IMG/VR virus record: IMGVR_UViG_3300013772_000045
Span: 1-23,335 of that record
DNA: 23,335 nt
Strand: one strand, 5' to 3'
From: a virus
Below the pieces are notes generated by a model. That model did no database searches. It was not told the origin of the DNA and saw nothing but the letters and a program-made list of their open reading frames with translations. The position numbers were made by a program, and so were the translations under genes. Each line of letters opens with the position of its first letter. Within the stretch, counting starts at the first letter, position 1. Shown here piece by piece: positions 6,313-14,994 of this stretch.

Positions 6313-7404
6313 ATGAAACTCAAGGTAACCCGACCAGACGGCACCGAAGAAGAGATCGAAGTCACCGCATGGGAATCTCTCGACGTAGAGCCGCAGGAGG
6401 CCGCACTCGACTTGGACTTCGTTTCCCTCTCTGAGAAGGCCCTCAAGAAGAACGGCGAGGCGCAGATCAAGATCATTCAGCCCGGGTGGGGCTCTTCCGG
6501 CTTTTACGGTGCCGACATGCTGGAGCGCGACGGTCCCAGAGTCTTCAAGAAAGACACCCGCATGTTCTGGGATCACCCGACCGCCACCGAAGAGGCAGAG
6601 CGCCCCGAGCGCTCCCTGCGCGACCTCGCAGCCCAGCTGACCGAAGACGCGCGCTGGTTGCCCAACGGCCCCCAGGGCGCCGGCCTCTACGCGCACGCCA
6701 AGGTCTTCGATGGCTATTCCGCAGCGGTCGAGAACCTGGCGCCGCACATTGGCGTCTCAATCCGCGCCACCGGCAAGGCCAAGACCGGCATGGCCGAAGG
6801 GCGTTCGGGTCCGATCATCGAGGGCCTGGTCGCGGCCAAGAGCATCGATTTCGTTACCCAGCCCGGCGCGGGCGGTCAAGTAGTCCAGCTATTCGAGTCA
6901 GCGAGGCCGCGCCCCGAGGGCGAGCCGAAGGAGATCCAAGTGGACGAGAAAGAAGCCACCCAGCTACGCGAGAGCATGACGACCCTGCAGACGCAGATGA
7001 CCGCGCTCCAGGAGTCGTTAAAGACGACCACCGACGAGCGCGACCGCCTGCGTGAGGGACAGACCCTCCAGGAAGCCAAGCGCCTCGTGAGCGCCCAGGT
7101 CGGCGCCGCGTCGCTGCCTGACGTGACCAAGACGCGCCTCGTGGAACGCCTGTCGGCCAACCCTCCGATCAAGGACGGCGCGCTCGACAAGGACGCGCTC
7201 AAGACGGCTGTTGAGGCCGCGGTCAAGGACGAAACGGAATACCTGACGAAGGTCACCGGCTCGCCGATTCGCGGCATGGGCGGTTCTCACGAGGAGGACG
7301 ACACCAAGGCCCGCGAGGCCGTAGCCAAGGACCTCGAAGGCACGTTCAGCCGTCTCGGGCTCAGTGAGGCGGGCGCCAAGGCCGCCGCCGCCGGCAGGAA
7401 CTAA
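6313..7404 (+). CDS. capsid maturation protease fused to scaffold
   Basis: A 363-residue protein. The N-terminal part (about 50-190) matches prohead proteases annotated in actinobacterial siphophages: KIIQPGWGSSGFYGADML, then MFWDHPTATEEAERP with candidate catalytic H88, and AAKSIDFVTQPGAGG with candidate S177. The remainder (about 210-345) is charged, Gln/Glu/Lys-rich and predicted coiled coil (TQLRESMTTLQTQMTALQE), as in scaffolds that are degraded after assembly. Protease and scaffold thus appear to be one gene product. GGGAG precedes the ATG by about 6 bases. Which residues are catalytic is inferred. Confidence 0.85.
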   Translation: MKLKVTRPDGTEEEIEVTAWESLDVEPQEAALDLDFVSLSEKALKKNGEAQIKIIQPGWGSSGFYGADMLERDGPRVFKKDTRMFWDHPTATEEAERPERSLRDLAAQLTEDARWLPNGPQGAGLYAHAKVFDGYSAAVENLAPHIGVSIRATGKAKTGMAEGRSGPIIEGLVAAKSIDFVTQPGAGGQVVQLFESARPRPEGEPKEIQVDEKEATQLRESMTTLQTQMTALQESLKTTTDERDRLREGQTLQEAKRLVSAQVGAASLPDVTKTRLVERLSANPPIKDGALDKDALKTAVEAAVKDETEYLTKVTGSPIRGMGGSHEEDDTKAREAVAKDLEGTFSRLGLSEAGAKAAAAGRN

Positions 7405-7445
7405 GTACCGCCTAGGCCGCGGTTGGAGAAAGGAAACACCCCAAT

Positions 7446-7766
7446 ATGGCCAAGAACCGTGCATTTGCAAACGCTCGCAAGAACTACTACCCGGTGGCGT
7501 CCGGCGTCCTCTCCGGCGACCCGACGTGCGTCGGGCAAATCCCCGGCGTGGCGTTGACCGACCGTGACGCGGCTGGCTATGCCAGCCTCGACACCGGGGG
7601 CGCTTACAGCCTCGAAGTAGAGGGTCAGCCGGCTGCGGGAGACATCCTCTACTGGCACAGCACGAAAACCATCAACGCCACGTCCAGTGGAGGGACCCGC
7701 TTCGGCTACGCCATGCAGACGATCGCGTCGGGCACGGCCACCATCCCCGTCAAGCTGGGCTACTAG
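7446..7766 (+). CDS. capsid cement/decoration protein (DUF2190-like)
   Basis: A 106-residue beta-rich protein. It begins with a basic helix (MAKNRAFANARKNYYPV), followed by strands with GDPTCVGQIPGVALTD, AAGDILYWHSTKTINATS and a closing TATIPVKLGY. This order matches the DUF2190 family, found beside major capsid genes and thought to stabilise the capsid surface. It sits in the usual place between protease and capsid. AGAAAGGA lies about 11 bases before the ATG. Confidence 0.8.
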   Translation: MAKNRAFANARKNYYPVASGVLSGDPTCVGQIPGVALTDRDAAGYASLDTGGAYSLEVEGQPAAGDILYWHSTKTINATSSGGTRFGYAMQTIASGTATIPVKLGY

Positions 7767-7805
7767 GCCCGGCACCAGAACCGCACAAAACTTAGGAGGC
7801 GCCAC

Positions 7806-8975
7806 GTGGCCGACTTTCTGGAGACAATCGAAACGATCAAGGCCGAAGACGCGTCGGCACAGCGCCTCTATCGCGGCGACGGACAGAGCATCCGCGGGAT
7901 GCGGCGACGCGACCCGCGATACCTGAGCCGTCTGGCCGAGGCCGGCGGCTTCCTGGCTGAGGTGATTGAGGGCAAGCGGCCCAGCTATCACCTCAAGGAG
8001 GCCATGACCACGTCGGACTTCCCGCTGCTCTTCGGCGACATCATCGACCGAACCCTGCTGGGCGGCTACCTCGAAGCGCCGTACTCGTGGAACATGGTCG
8101 CCCAGCGCCGCACCGTGAACGACTTCCGTCCGACCCGGATGTACTTCGTTAACGGCGGCGAACAGCCGCTCGACGTGGTGCCGGAACAGACCGAGTACCC
8201 CGAGAAGAAGATCGGCGAAGACTACTACACCACCCGTGTCGCCAAGTACGGCCGCCGCATGGCCTTCTCCTGGGAGGCCATGCTGAACGACGACTTGGGC
8301 GCCCTGCGGGACATCCCCGATCGGTTCGGGCGTGCCGCACGTCGCACCGAGGAAAAGGCCATCACGTCGATTTTCTTCGGCCTCACCGGCCCCGATGGGA
8401 CCTTCTTCGCCGCCGGCCACAACAACATCGTCACCGGCAACCCGACGTTGTCGATTGCCGGGCTTCAGACCGCGATGACCGTGCTCGGCTCGCAGCTCGA
8501 CCCGGGTGGCGACCCGATCATCACCGACATGGTTACGCTCTGGGTGCCCCCGGCGCTCGAGGTTACGGCGCGCAACCTGCTCAACGCGACTCAGCTCTGG
8601 CTACAGCCGGGGACCAACAACAACAACGACAACACGGTCGTAGCCCAGAACTGGATGACCAACCGGGTCAAGCTGGCCGTGGGCTACTACATCCCGCAGA
8701 TATCGTCCACGTCTCACGGCAACACGTCCTGGGTGCTTGTCGCCTCGCCGGAGCAGAACCGCCCCGCGGCGCGCCTGAGCTTCCTGCGCGGACACGAGAC
8801 GCCGGAGGTGTGGATCAAGGAGCCCAACGCCACGCAGGCCGGTGGCGGCGCCGAGGTCGGCGCAATGGAAGGCGACTTCGACACCGACACGCTTGAGTAC
8901 CGCGTGCGCCACGTTCTTGGCGCGACGTTGCTCGACTACCGCGCGGCGGTGGCGTCTAACGGCTCCGGTACTTAA
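7806..8975 (+). CDS. major capsid protein (HK97 fold expected)
   Basis: A 389-residue protein in the position of the major capsid gene. Recognisable parts are an N-terminal arm rich in basic and acidic residues, the middle KKIGEDYYTTRVAKYGRRMAF and FSWEAMLNDDLGALRDIP (E-loop and spine-helix region typical of this phage class), and a C-terminal beta part ending YRVRHVLGATLLDYRAAVAS. A perfect AGGAGG (7794-7799) lies 6 bases before a GTG start, giving the strongest ribosome site in the window, as expected for the most abundant protein. No ATG start gives a better fit. Confidence 0.88.
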   Translation: MADFLETIETIKAEDASAQRLYRGDGQSIRGMRRRDPRYLSRLAEAGGFLAEVIEGKRPSYHLKEAMTTSDFPLLFGDIIDRTLLGGYLEAPYSWNMVAQRRTVNDFRPTRMYFVNGGEQPLDVVPEQTEYPEKKIGEDYYTTRVAKYGRRMAFSWEAMLNDDLGALRDIPDRFGRAARRTEEKAITSIFFGLTGPDGTFFAAGHNNIVTGNPTLSIAGLQTAMTVLGSQLDPGGDPIITDMVTLWVPPALEVTARNLLNATQLWLQPGTNNNNDNTVVAQNWMTNRVKLAVGYYIPQISSTSHGNTSWVLVASPEQNRPAARLSFLRGHETPEVWIKEPNATQAGGGAEVGAMEGDFDTDTLEYRVRHVLGATLLDYRAAVASNGSGT

Positions 8976-9175
8976 TGGCGGAGCGCGAGCTGCCCCCGCC
9001 GAGTACGACCGTTGAGATGTACTTGGCGGCGATTCTGGACGAGATGAGGGCGCTAAACCGGCGCCCTCAATCGTTACCAGACGGCACCGTGGAACTAAAG
9101 GAACCTAAACGAGATGACGGCACCGGCACCAACCGCAGCCCTCGAAACAACGCTAGAGCTCCTGCGCGACGTTGA
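8975..9175 (+). CDS. small hypothetical protein after the capsid gene
   Basis: A 66-residue protein coupled to the capsid gene by TAATG. MAERELPPPSTTVEMYLAAILDEMRALNRRP gives a short helix flanked by Pro-rich and basic disordered segments; the tail ends NNARAPARR. Small proteins of this form commonly follow capsid genes, but no function is known to me. Its last 62 bases overlap the next gene in another frame. Confidence 0.6.
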   Translation: MAERELPPPSTTVEMYLAAILDEMRALNRRPQSLPDGTVELKEPKRDDGTGTNRSPRNNARAPARR

Positions 9176-9554
9176 GCGCTCCATGCGCTCGATCCTCGTC
9201 CAGGACTTCAGCGTGCCGGATAACGCCATCCGTTCCGGCATCCAGGAGACGCCGCCCGGGCTAAGCCTTCGCGTCGACCGCGACTGGCTGCCGGCTCACC
9301 TCAGCAAGACGCTGGACGACGTGATGGCGGAGCTCTGCAAGTCGGTGCGAAACGTGCTGGATGCGAAGCTGCCGAGCCTGTCGCACGGCCTGGGTATGCG
9401 CTACGTCCCGCAGGCCGGCCTCGTCGAGATCGGCGTAGGGCCCGACACCCAGCCGATCTATCCACGCATCATCACCGCGACCGTCAAAGAGTTACGCATA
9501 ACGAAGGCCGGCGAGCGGCACCTGCGCGAGCGCAACAAGCACGGCGCGCTCTAA
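9114..9554 (+). CDS. hypothetical virion-region protein
   Basis: A 146-residue protein with an AAAGGAA leader (9098-9104) before the ATG. An N-terminal helix (ALETTLELLRDVERSMRSI) leads into a mixed middle and a C-terminal strand-helix part (PRIITATVKELRITKAGE, then HLRERNKHGAL). No family recognised. Its position between capsid and tail-fibre-like genes suggests a head or connector role, but nothing in the sequence proves it. Codon use matches the neighbours. Confidence 0.7.
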   Translation: MTAPAPTAALETTLELLRDVERSMRSILVQDFSVPDNAIRSGIQETPPGLSLRVDRDWLPAHLSKTLDDVMAELCKSVRNVLDAKLPSLSHGLGMRYVPQAGLVEIGVGPDTQPIYPRIITATVKELRITKAGERHLRERNKHGAL

Positions 9555-9570
9555 AGAAAGGGACAAACCG

Positions 9571-9996
9571 ATGGCGATGAGCGACTACCTCGAGGGCCAG
9601 ATCAGGGCCGACCTGTTCAGGACCACCGCGCGTACACGGCCAACCGTCCAGGCGTCCTCGCTTGCGACGGCCTCAACCACCGACGCGCACACCGGCGCGA
9701 CCTTTACCGAGGTCACCAACGCCAACGCCTACGCGCGGCAGAACCTCGCGCCGCTGGACGCCAATTGGTCGGCGCCGGACGCCACCGGCGGGCTGACCGC
9801 CAACCTGTCGGCGATCACGTTCCCGACTTGCACGACCGCCACCTGGGGCACCGTTACGGACGTCGTACTGTGCGACTCGGCGACCTGGGGCGCGGGTAAC
9901 GCGCTGTTCCACGGCGCGCTCACGGCCTCGAAGACGGTTGGTGTAGGTGACGTGTTCCAGTTCGCTATCGCAGCGCTTTCGGTGACCTTCTCGTAG
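9571..9996 (+). CDS. phage tail-fibre/decoration-like protein
   Basis: A 141-residue protein of a family widely annotated as phage tail fibre protein in siphophages. Diagnostic parts are MSDYLEGQIRADLFRTTA at the start, YARQNLAPLDANWSAPD, TFPTCTTATWGTVTDVVLCD, and the closing NALFHGALTASKTVGVGD. The fold is expected to be a beta sandwich. AAAGAAAGGGA precedes the ATG by 8 bases. The true virion location is uncertain; such genes often lie next to capsid genes, so a head-surface role is possible. Confidence 0.7.
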   Translation: MAMSDYLEGQIRADLFRTTARTRPTVQASSLATASTTDAHTGATFTEVTNANAYARQNLAPLDANWSAPDATGGLTANLSAITFPTCTTATWGTVTDVVLCDSATWGAGNALFHGALTASKTVGVGDVFQFAIAALSVTFS

Positions 9997-10047
9997 CAGG
10001 CTGAACATCGACAAACTGGAATACGTCGCCAGTAAAAGGAGAATCCA

Positions 10048-10554
10048 ATGCCCCTGACGATAACCAACAAGCTCTCGACACCGGCCGCGGCCTTGACGAA
10101 GTACGGCTACGTCCTCGACGCCGCTACCGGCCTCTGGCGCAAGTCCCGCGGCGAGCACGGCTTCGACCTCTCGACCGAGCAGTGGCTACCCGTCGATGGC
10201 GGCTTCCTCTGCTTCATCGCACCACGCTCCGGCTTCGGCTCGATCCCGTTCGGCTGGCCGGTGGCGGCGCTGCTGATCGGCACCGTGGCGCAGATCATCA
10301 CCGGCGTCTCTGATGGCGCTGTCGTGCGCGCCGATGCACCGACGCCCGTCGTGGGCCTGGTGCAGGTGCCGCAGGGCCTTGCAGACGAATGGACCGGGAC
10401 CTCGGGGCTGCACCCGGCGTCGCACCCGCAGGCTTACCGCTGGGTGTGGACGGCCGACGAGGTCGCGTTCACGTACCAGTTCGCCGAAGAGGGATGGACG
10501 AAGACGCAGGACCCGGCAACTGGCGCCGTGACGATGCGGCGCGAGCACGATTAG
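10048..10554 (+). CDS. hypothetical virion-region protein
   Basis: A 168-residue protein with an AAGGAG ribosome site (10036-10041) 6 bases before the ATG. It is rich in Trp, Gly and beta-prone segments (GYVLDAATGLWRKSRGE, WTADEVAFTYQFAEEGWTK). A hydrophobic stretch near 70-90 (GWPVAALLIGTVAQIITGV) is too interrupted to be called a membrane helix with confidence. No family recognised. It lies in the accessory block between the fibre-like and repeat proteins. Confidence 0.7.
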   Translation: MPLTITNKLSTPAAALTKYGYVLDAATGLWRKSRGEHGFDLSTEQWLPVDGGFLCFIAPRSGFGSIPFGWPVAALLIGTVAQIITGVSDGAVVRADAPTPVVGLVQVPQGLADEWTGTSGLHPASHPQAYRWVWTADEVAFTYQFAEEGWTKTQDPATGAVTMRREHD

Positions 10555-10561
10555 TAAGTAA

Positions 10562-11023
10562 ATGCACCCAAAGATAGCAGCGGCCAAGCAGCAGCTAACC
10601 GGTGTGCGCAACCCGCGCGACAAAGGCATCTCCGACGCGCAGTGGGCCGAATGGCAGGGCACTGTAGACAAGATCGCTCAGGTCGGTCACGAGGCCCACC
10701 GGGAAGAGCCCGAAGCCGTGGATCAGATCGCTGGGCTTGTGCAGCGTGGCAACCAGGGGAAACTCGAAAAGCGCGAGTGGCTCCGACAGGTAACGGCCAG
10801 CGAGCCTGACTGTCACTGGTCCGACGTGACGGTCAATCAAGTTACGTTCTCCTGCGGTTGCTCACATTATCAGTGGTTCAGGGACTCCGAACCGGACGAC
10901 GGCAAGGTAATCCGCCACCACCAGGCGCTGAGTCTTTGCGATCGTCACAAGCATCTGAGCGAAAAGGCTGCATGGCAGGCGAGCCTGGACGAGTCCGATA
11001 AATTAGCCGCCGCGCAGGAATAG
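10562..11023 (+). CDS. hypothetical protein with a Cys/His cluster
   Basis: A 153-residue, mostly helical and highly charged protein. The C-terminal third has FSCGCSHYQWF followed by IRHHQALSLCDRHKHL; these Cys and His residues could form a metal site. The Shine-Dalgarno is poor, and the start is 8 bases after the upstream stop, so reinitiation is likely. The next gene starts 3 bases after its stop. No family recognised. Confidence 0.65.
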   Translation: MHPKIAAAKQQLTGVRNPRDKGISDAQWAEWQGTVDKIAQVGHEAHREEPEAVDQIAGLVQRGNQGKLEKREWLRQVTASEPDCHWSDVTVNQVTFSCGCSHYQWFRDSEPDDGKVIRHHQALSLCDRHKHLSEKAAWQASLDESDKLAAAQE

Positions 11024-11026
11024 CCA

Positions 11027-14000
11027 ATGGCTAGGATCTGGCCGACCTGGTTTCAGTGCGCGAATTATGCGAGCGCGACCTCGGCGCACTTTATATCGCC
11101 TCTTGGAGTTCCACTCTCCGCAGTTAATACTATAGAGACAAATGCAGCCGTTAAGGCCGTAGATGCCGTCACTCTAATTAATCTGCAGGTCTATTGTTCT
11201 ATCTATTCGGCAAACGTTGCAGTTACCTCACGAAACAATGGCGGCGCAGGTAATCAAACCGTTACAGTCAACGCTGTCTCTGCTCTATTTGAAGATGTAA
11301 CTAACAACGACGCTATCACTGCTGGCAATACTTGGGATGTTCAGTTAGCAGCGACTGCTGGAATTAGTATCGCACTAATAGGCATGCATCTCTCAATGGC
11401 TGGAAATACGCCGGTCATAGGTTTGACTCTTAATGGGTTGCAGGCCAAAACCACAACTGATATTTCCCCAATAGCGGGCAATACTATTGGCGTAACTGAG
11501 TCTGCACAACAAAATAAGGTACAACGTTCTATAACCTTCGGCTGCATGAGGGCGATCTGTACCACATATAGCGGTACATCTTCGACTCAACGTTTTCGGA
11601 AAAACACAGCAAATGGAAATCAGAATCTAGTTATCACGGCGACTGGTACGTATGAAGATACGACGAATACAGACGCCTGTGTAGCAAACGATCTAGTTGT
11701 CGTTGCGATGGTCAATTCATCATCTGCGGGCGGCACACACAACCAAGAACTGTCATTGTTCACACTTCGTGGCAATCAAGCATATGAATGGAATGCTATC
11801 GTAAATCAAACCACAGGCTTCTTTGGAGGCGGCTTCAACGGTGCGGGCGTAGATAATATTGTTCCAGTACGGGCGAGCCTCACCTTAAAGTTACTTATAG
11901 CCAATGTCATTGCTGCGGTTGCAGCAAGTACGTTAATAACTAGGAAGAATGGTGCAAATGGCAACCAGTCAGTTTCAACAGCTACTAACGCACAGGTGGT
12001 TGATGCTGTTAACTCTGATGCGCTCGTAACAGGCGATAAAATAGATACCAAGGCTACCAATTCAGGAACCTTCAACGCAGCGGGCGTCGACTTCGAGGTC
12101 GTCAGCGGCACGACTTGGCAAGGCGCTGCTGCACTAACCGCAAGCGCTACTCTCGCAGTCGATGCGGCCCTTATCTACGCGGCGGCTATCGCCTTGGCCG
12201 CCCCAACATCAATATCACCAGCACCCACTGCGAACTACGCCGCTGCCTCAGCGCTTGTAGCCTCAGCGGCGCTGGCAGCCCTCGGGGGCCTGCTCTCTGC
12301 CGGTGCGTCCGCCCTTGCAACAAGCGCCGTCCTCAGCGCCAACGGCACCGTCACCCACAACGCCACGGCTGCACTCACGGCGCCCACCAGCATCGCCCCA
12401 GCCGCGACCGTCACTTATGCGGCGGCGTCGGCCCTCGCAGCGTCTGCGGCTATTAGTCCCGCTGCAACTGAGACCTACACAGGAGCCTCCGCCCTGGCAG
12501 GGAGCGCCAGCATCAACCCCGTTCCGTTGCTCACGCTGGGCGCTGCGTCTGCCCTGGCATCGAGCGCAACCCTGGCCGCCGCTACGGTCGTCACACACAA
12601 CGCCCTCGCGGCGCTGACGGCCTCTGCTGCGATAACTCCCGGCGCTACGGCCACATACGCTGCGGCGAGCGCCCTAGTTGCCTCCAGCGCGGTCACATCC
12701 GGCGCCACGGTCAACTACACGGCGGCGAGCGCGTTGGCCGCATCAGCCGTCCTGATAGCAACCAGCAGCCTGCTCGTAGTCGCCACCTCAGCATTAGCAG
12801 GCAGCGCGACGATCTCTCCCGCAGGCGGATTGATTTTCTCGGCGGCTTCATCTCTTGCCTCAAGTGCGAGTCTTGCGGCGGGCGGTACGGAGACATACGC
12901 GGCGGGCACCGCGCTTGCGGCCTCAACGGCGCTCGCTGCCGTCGCCTTCCTGTCACTCCCCGGCGCGGCGTCTCTCAGCGGGTCCGCATCGCTCACGGCG
13001 GCCGGCAACGTCACGCACAACGCGACGGCCTCCCTGAGCGCAGCAACGGCGCTTGTGGCGGGCGCGACGCTGCTCTATGCGTCGGCGTCAGCGTTGGCCG
13101 CGTCCACGAGCCTGAGCGCCAACGGTACGGAGGCCTACAGCGCCGCTATCGCCCTAGCCTCAGCAGCCAGCCTCTCTGCCGCTGCGAAAATGAGCCTCGC
13201 GGCCGCGAGCCTTCTCACGGCCCCGGCCTCGCTGGCTGCTGACGGTGCCGTGGCCCATAATGCAACCGCCGCCCTGTCCGGCTCCGCCGCAATCGCTGTG
13301 GATGGGGCGGTCACTCACAACGCTGCGTCCGCCCTTGCCACAACGACCGTCCTTACGGCGCTGGCCCTTGCCACTCACAACGCTACGGCTGCTCTAGCCG
13401 GGAGCGCCTCGCTATCGGCTACGCCGTTGCTCACACTAAAGGCCCTGGCGGCGCTGGCGGCGTCTGCAGCCCTCGGCGCGGACGGGACGCTCGCAGGGCA
13501 GATCCACGCCAGCGCGGGCCTTAGCGCCAGCGCCTCACTCGCCGGTGCCGGCTCGCTGACGTTGGCGGCACTAGCAGCTTTAGCGGCCACGGCAACCCTC
13601 AACCCACCCTCAACTGTCACTCACAACGCCCTGGCGACGCTGGCCGCGAGTGCGGCGCTTTCTGCGGCGGCGCTGCTCACGGTAGGCGGCGCCGCTCTGC
13701 TGGCTAGTACGGCGACGATTACGCCGGCGGCGGGCGTCACGCTCCGCAACACTGCCTCGTTACTCACCACCGCGTCGTTGGTCGCGCTAGGCGGCTTAGT
13801 CCTCTCGACTGCTCAGGCGTCATTGGCAGCGACGACGACTCTCAATGCGCCGTCCACCGTCACATACAACGCCACGGCCGCAATGGCCGGAAACGCTGCA
13901 ATGGCGGCTGTTGCGTTGCTCACGGTCGGTGCTGCGGCCGCGCTGGCCGGCTCGGCACAGTTCACGGCCTCGGGTAGCGTGACGGTCGCGGCGGCTGCCG

Positions 14001-14437
14001 CGTTGGCCTCGATCACGGCGCTTAGCGCCCTAGCAGGCATCCGCCTGGCGACGGCGCAGGCGTCTCTGGCGGCGAGCGCTGCGATTGCGCCCGTGCCGCT
14101 CCTGACGCTGCGTGGAGCCGCGGCGCTGGCCTCAGTTGCGGCCATTGACGCTGAACCTAGTCTCATGCTCGGTGCCGGCGCAACCCTGATTAGTCCGGCC
14201 ACGCTCGCTACCTCGGCAATCTCAAGCGGTGCTAGTGCTCTGCTCAGCCTCACGGTGACGGCGAGCCTCTACGCCAACGCGCACCTCTACCTCCCCGGCG
14301 GCCCCTTCGTTACGCCGCTGGTGGACGTCGGCACGAAGCTGGTCGACGTCGGCTCGATCCGGCTGCGTACCGCGGGCGCGCCGTTGGTCGATGTTGGCTC
14401 GCAGCGCTTACAATCAGACAGGCGGTTACTGATATGA
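11027..14437 (+). CDS. large Ala/Ser/Thr-rich repeat virion protein
   Basis: A 1136-residue protein in three parts. Residues 1-365 hold three related modules of roughly 115 residues, each marked by an N-x3-GNQ motif and a following D-x2-N-x-D-A (about 68-103, 189-224, 302-339). A related GNQ/D-N-D-A pattern is familiar to me from phage surface proteins. Residues 366 to about 1090 are some 36 tandem 20-residue repeats, example VTHNATAALAGSASLSATPL. Residues 1091-1136 carry three LVDVG words. Residues 1-365 are encoded by DNA of much lower GC than the repeats, pointing to a mosaic join near 12100. A weak AGGAA precedes the ATG; the stop overlaps the next start (ATGA). It is probably a fibre or surface appendage. 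Confidence 0.8.
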   Translation: MARIWPTWFQCANYASATSAHFISPLGVPLSAVNTIETNAAVKAVDAVTLINLQVYCSIYSANVAVTSRNNGGAGNQTVTVNAVSALFEDVTNNDAITAGNTWDVQLAATAGISIALIGMHLSMAGNTPVIGLTLNGLQAKTTTDISPIAGNTIGVTESAQQNKVQRSITFGCMRAICTTYSGTSSTQRFRKNTANGNQNLVITATGTYEDTTNTDACVANDLVVVAMVNSSSAGGTHNQELSLFTLRGNQAYEWNAIVNQTTGFFGGGFNGAGVDNIVPVRASLTLKLLIANVIAAVAASTLITRKNGANGNQSVSTATNAQVVDAVNSDALVTGDKIDTKATNSGTFNAAGVDFEVVSGTTWQGAAALTASATLAVDAALIYAAAIALAAPTSISPAPTANYAAASALVASAALAALGGLLSAGASALATSAVLSANGTVTHNATAALTAPTSIAPAATVTYAAASALAASAAISPAATETYTGASALAGSASINPVPLLTLGAASALASSATLAAATVVTHNALAALTASAAITPGATATYAAASALVASSAVTSGATVNYTAASALAASAVLIATSSLLVVATSALAGSATISPAGGLIFSAASSLASSASLAAGGTETYAAGTALAASTALAAVAFLSLPGAASLSGSASLTAAGNVTHNATASLSAATALVAGATLLYASASALAASTSLSANGTEAYSAAIALASAASLSAAAKMSLAAASLLTAPASLAADGAVAHNATAALSGSAAIAVDGAVTHNAASALATTTVLTALALATHNATAALAGSASLSATPLLTLKALAALAASAALGADGTLAGQIHASAGLSASASLAGAGSLTLAALAALAATATLNPPSTVTHNALATLAASAALSAAALLTVGGAALLASTATITPAAGVTLRNTASLLTTASLVALGGLVLSTAQASLAATTTLNAPSTVTYNATAAMAGNAAMAAVALLTVGAAAALAGSAQFTASGSVTVAAAAALASITALSALAGIRLATAQASLAASAAIAPVPLLTLRGAAALASVAAIDAEPSLMLGAGATLISPATLATSAISSGASALLSLTVTASLYANAHLYLPGGPFVTPLVDVGTKLVDVGSIRLRTAGAPLVDVGSQRLQSDRRLLI
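12122..14290 (+). repeat. tandem 60-bp repeats coding for 20-residue units
   Basis: About 36 in-frame units of 60 bases. A typical unit reads V-T-x-N-A-x-A-A-L-A-A-S-A-x-L-x-A-x-x-x. The period is almost perfect; three units are one or two residues longer (for example those containing STAQASLAATTTL or ATAQASLAASAAI, and one with QIHASAGLSASASL). Units are diverged at DNA level, with varied synonymous codons, so they are kept by protein selection rather than being recent copies. CACAACGCC recurs near 12355, 12595, 13315, 13375 and 13625. Alternating small and large hydrophobic residues suggest short beta strands in a solenoid. Confidence 0.85.
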
Positions 14438-14994
14438 CGATTGCACAAGTCCGCGTCCTGACCTCAGACCTCCCGATGTACGAGCGCTCGGTAGCGACCG
14501 GCGACGGCGCGACTCTGGAGTATCAGGTCGAGCAGTACCCGGTCCTCACCGACACCGCCAAGGTCTACATCGACGGCACGCTGCAGGACCCGGCGACGGA
14601 TTACGACCTCGATACCGAAGTTGGCCTCGTGACCTTCGCAACCGCCCCGGCAGCCGCCGGCGCCATCGTAGTCACCTACCGCCATGCGATCCTCTCAGAC
14701 GACCAGATAAACACGCTGCTCGGCCTCGAGTCCGACGTTCGCCTGGCCGCGGCGCTGGCCCTGGACACGATCGCCTCAAACGAGGCGCTGGTGCAGAAGA
14801 AGATCCGGCTACTCGACATTCAGACGGACGGCCCCGCCGTTGCGCTCGCCTTGCGCGCGCACGCGACCGCGCTTCGTGAGCAGGTCGCCTCGGGCGTTGA
14901 AGACGGTGCCGGCTTCGACATCGCCGAGTGGGTCTTCGAACCCTTTGGGCGACGCGAGCGCATCTACAAGCAGTTCGAGCGAGGCGTCCTCTAG
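14434..14994 (+). CDS. head-tail adaptor-like protein with N-terminal beta module
   Basis: A 186-residue protein. Residues about 15-88 form a small beta module (VYIDGTLQDPATDYDLD, GLVTFATAPAAAGAIVVTY), a pattern shared by many phage and adhesin proteins. Residues about 88-160 are helical (LSDDQINTLLGLESDVRLAA, IRLLDIQTDGPAVALALRA), like head-tail connector subunits that dock under the portal. It is the first of five tightly overlapping joining genes. It overlaps the repeat-protein stop (ATGA), with AGGCGG about 10 bases upstream. The adaptor assignment is moderate; the beta module could instead bind the repeat protein. Confidence 0.65.
   Translation: MTIAQVRVLTSDLPMYERSVATGDGATLEYQVEQYPVLTDTAKVYIDGTLQDPATDYDLDTEVGLVTFATAPAAAGAIVVTYRHAILSDDQINTLLGLESDVRLAAALALDTIASNEALVQKKIRLLDIQTDGPAVALALRAHATALREQVASGVEDGAGFDIAEWVFEPFGRRERIYKQFERGVL

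Noticed and set aside
7401-8420. 339-codon minus-strand open frame opposite the capsid gene
   Set aside because: It lies fully opposite well-supported cement and capsid genes, is rich in Gly/Val/Arg/His as expected of an antisense frame in GC-rich DNA, and has no motif.
12263-14253. Several antisense and alternate-frame open frames across the repeat region
   Set aside because: They mirror the 60-base periodicity of the real gene and have no start signals.
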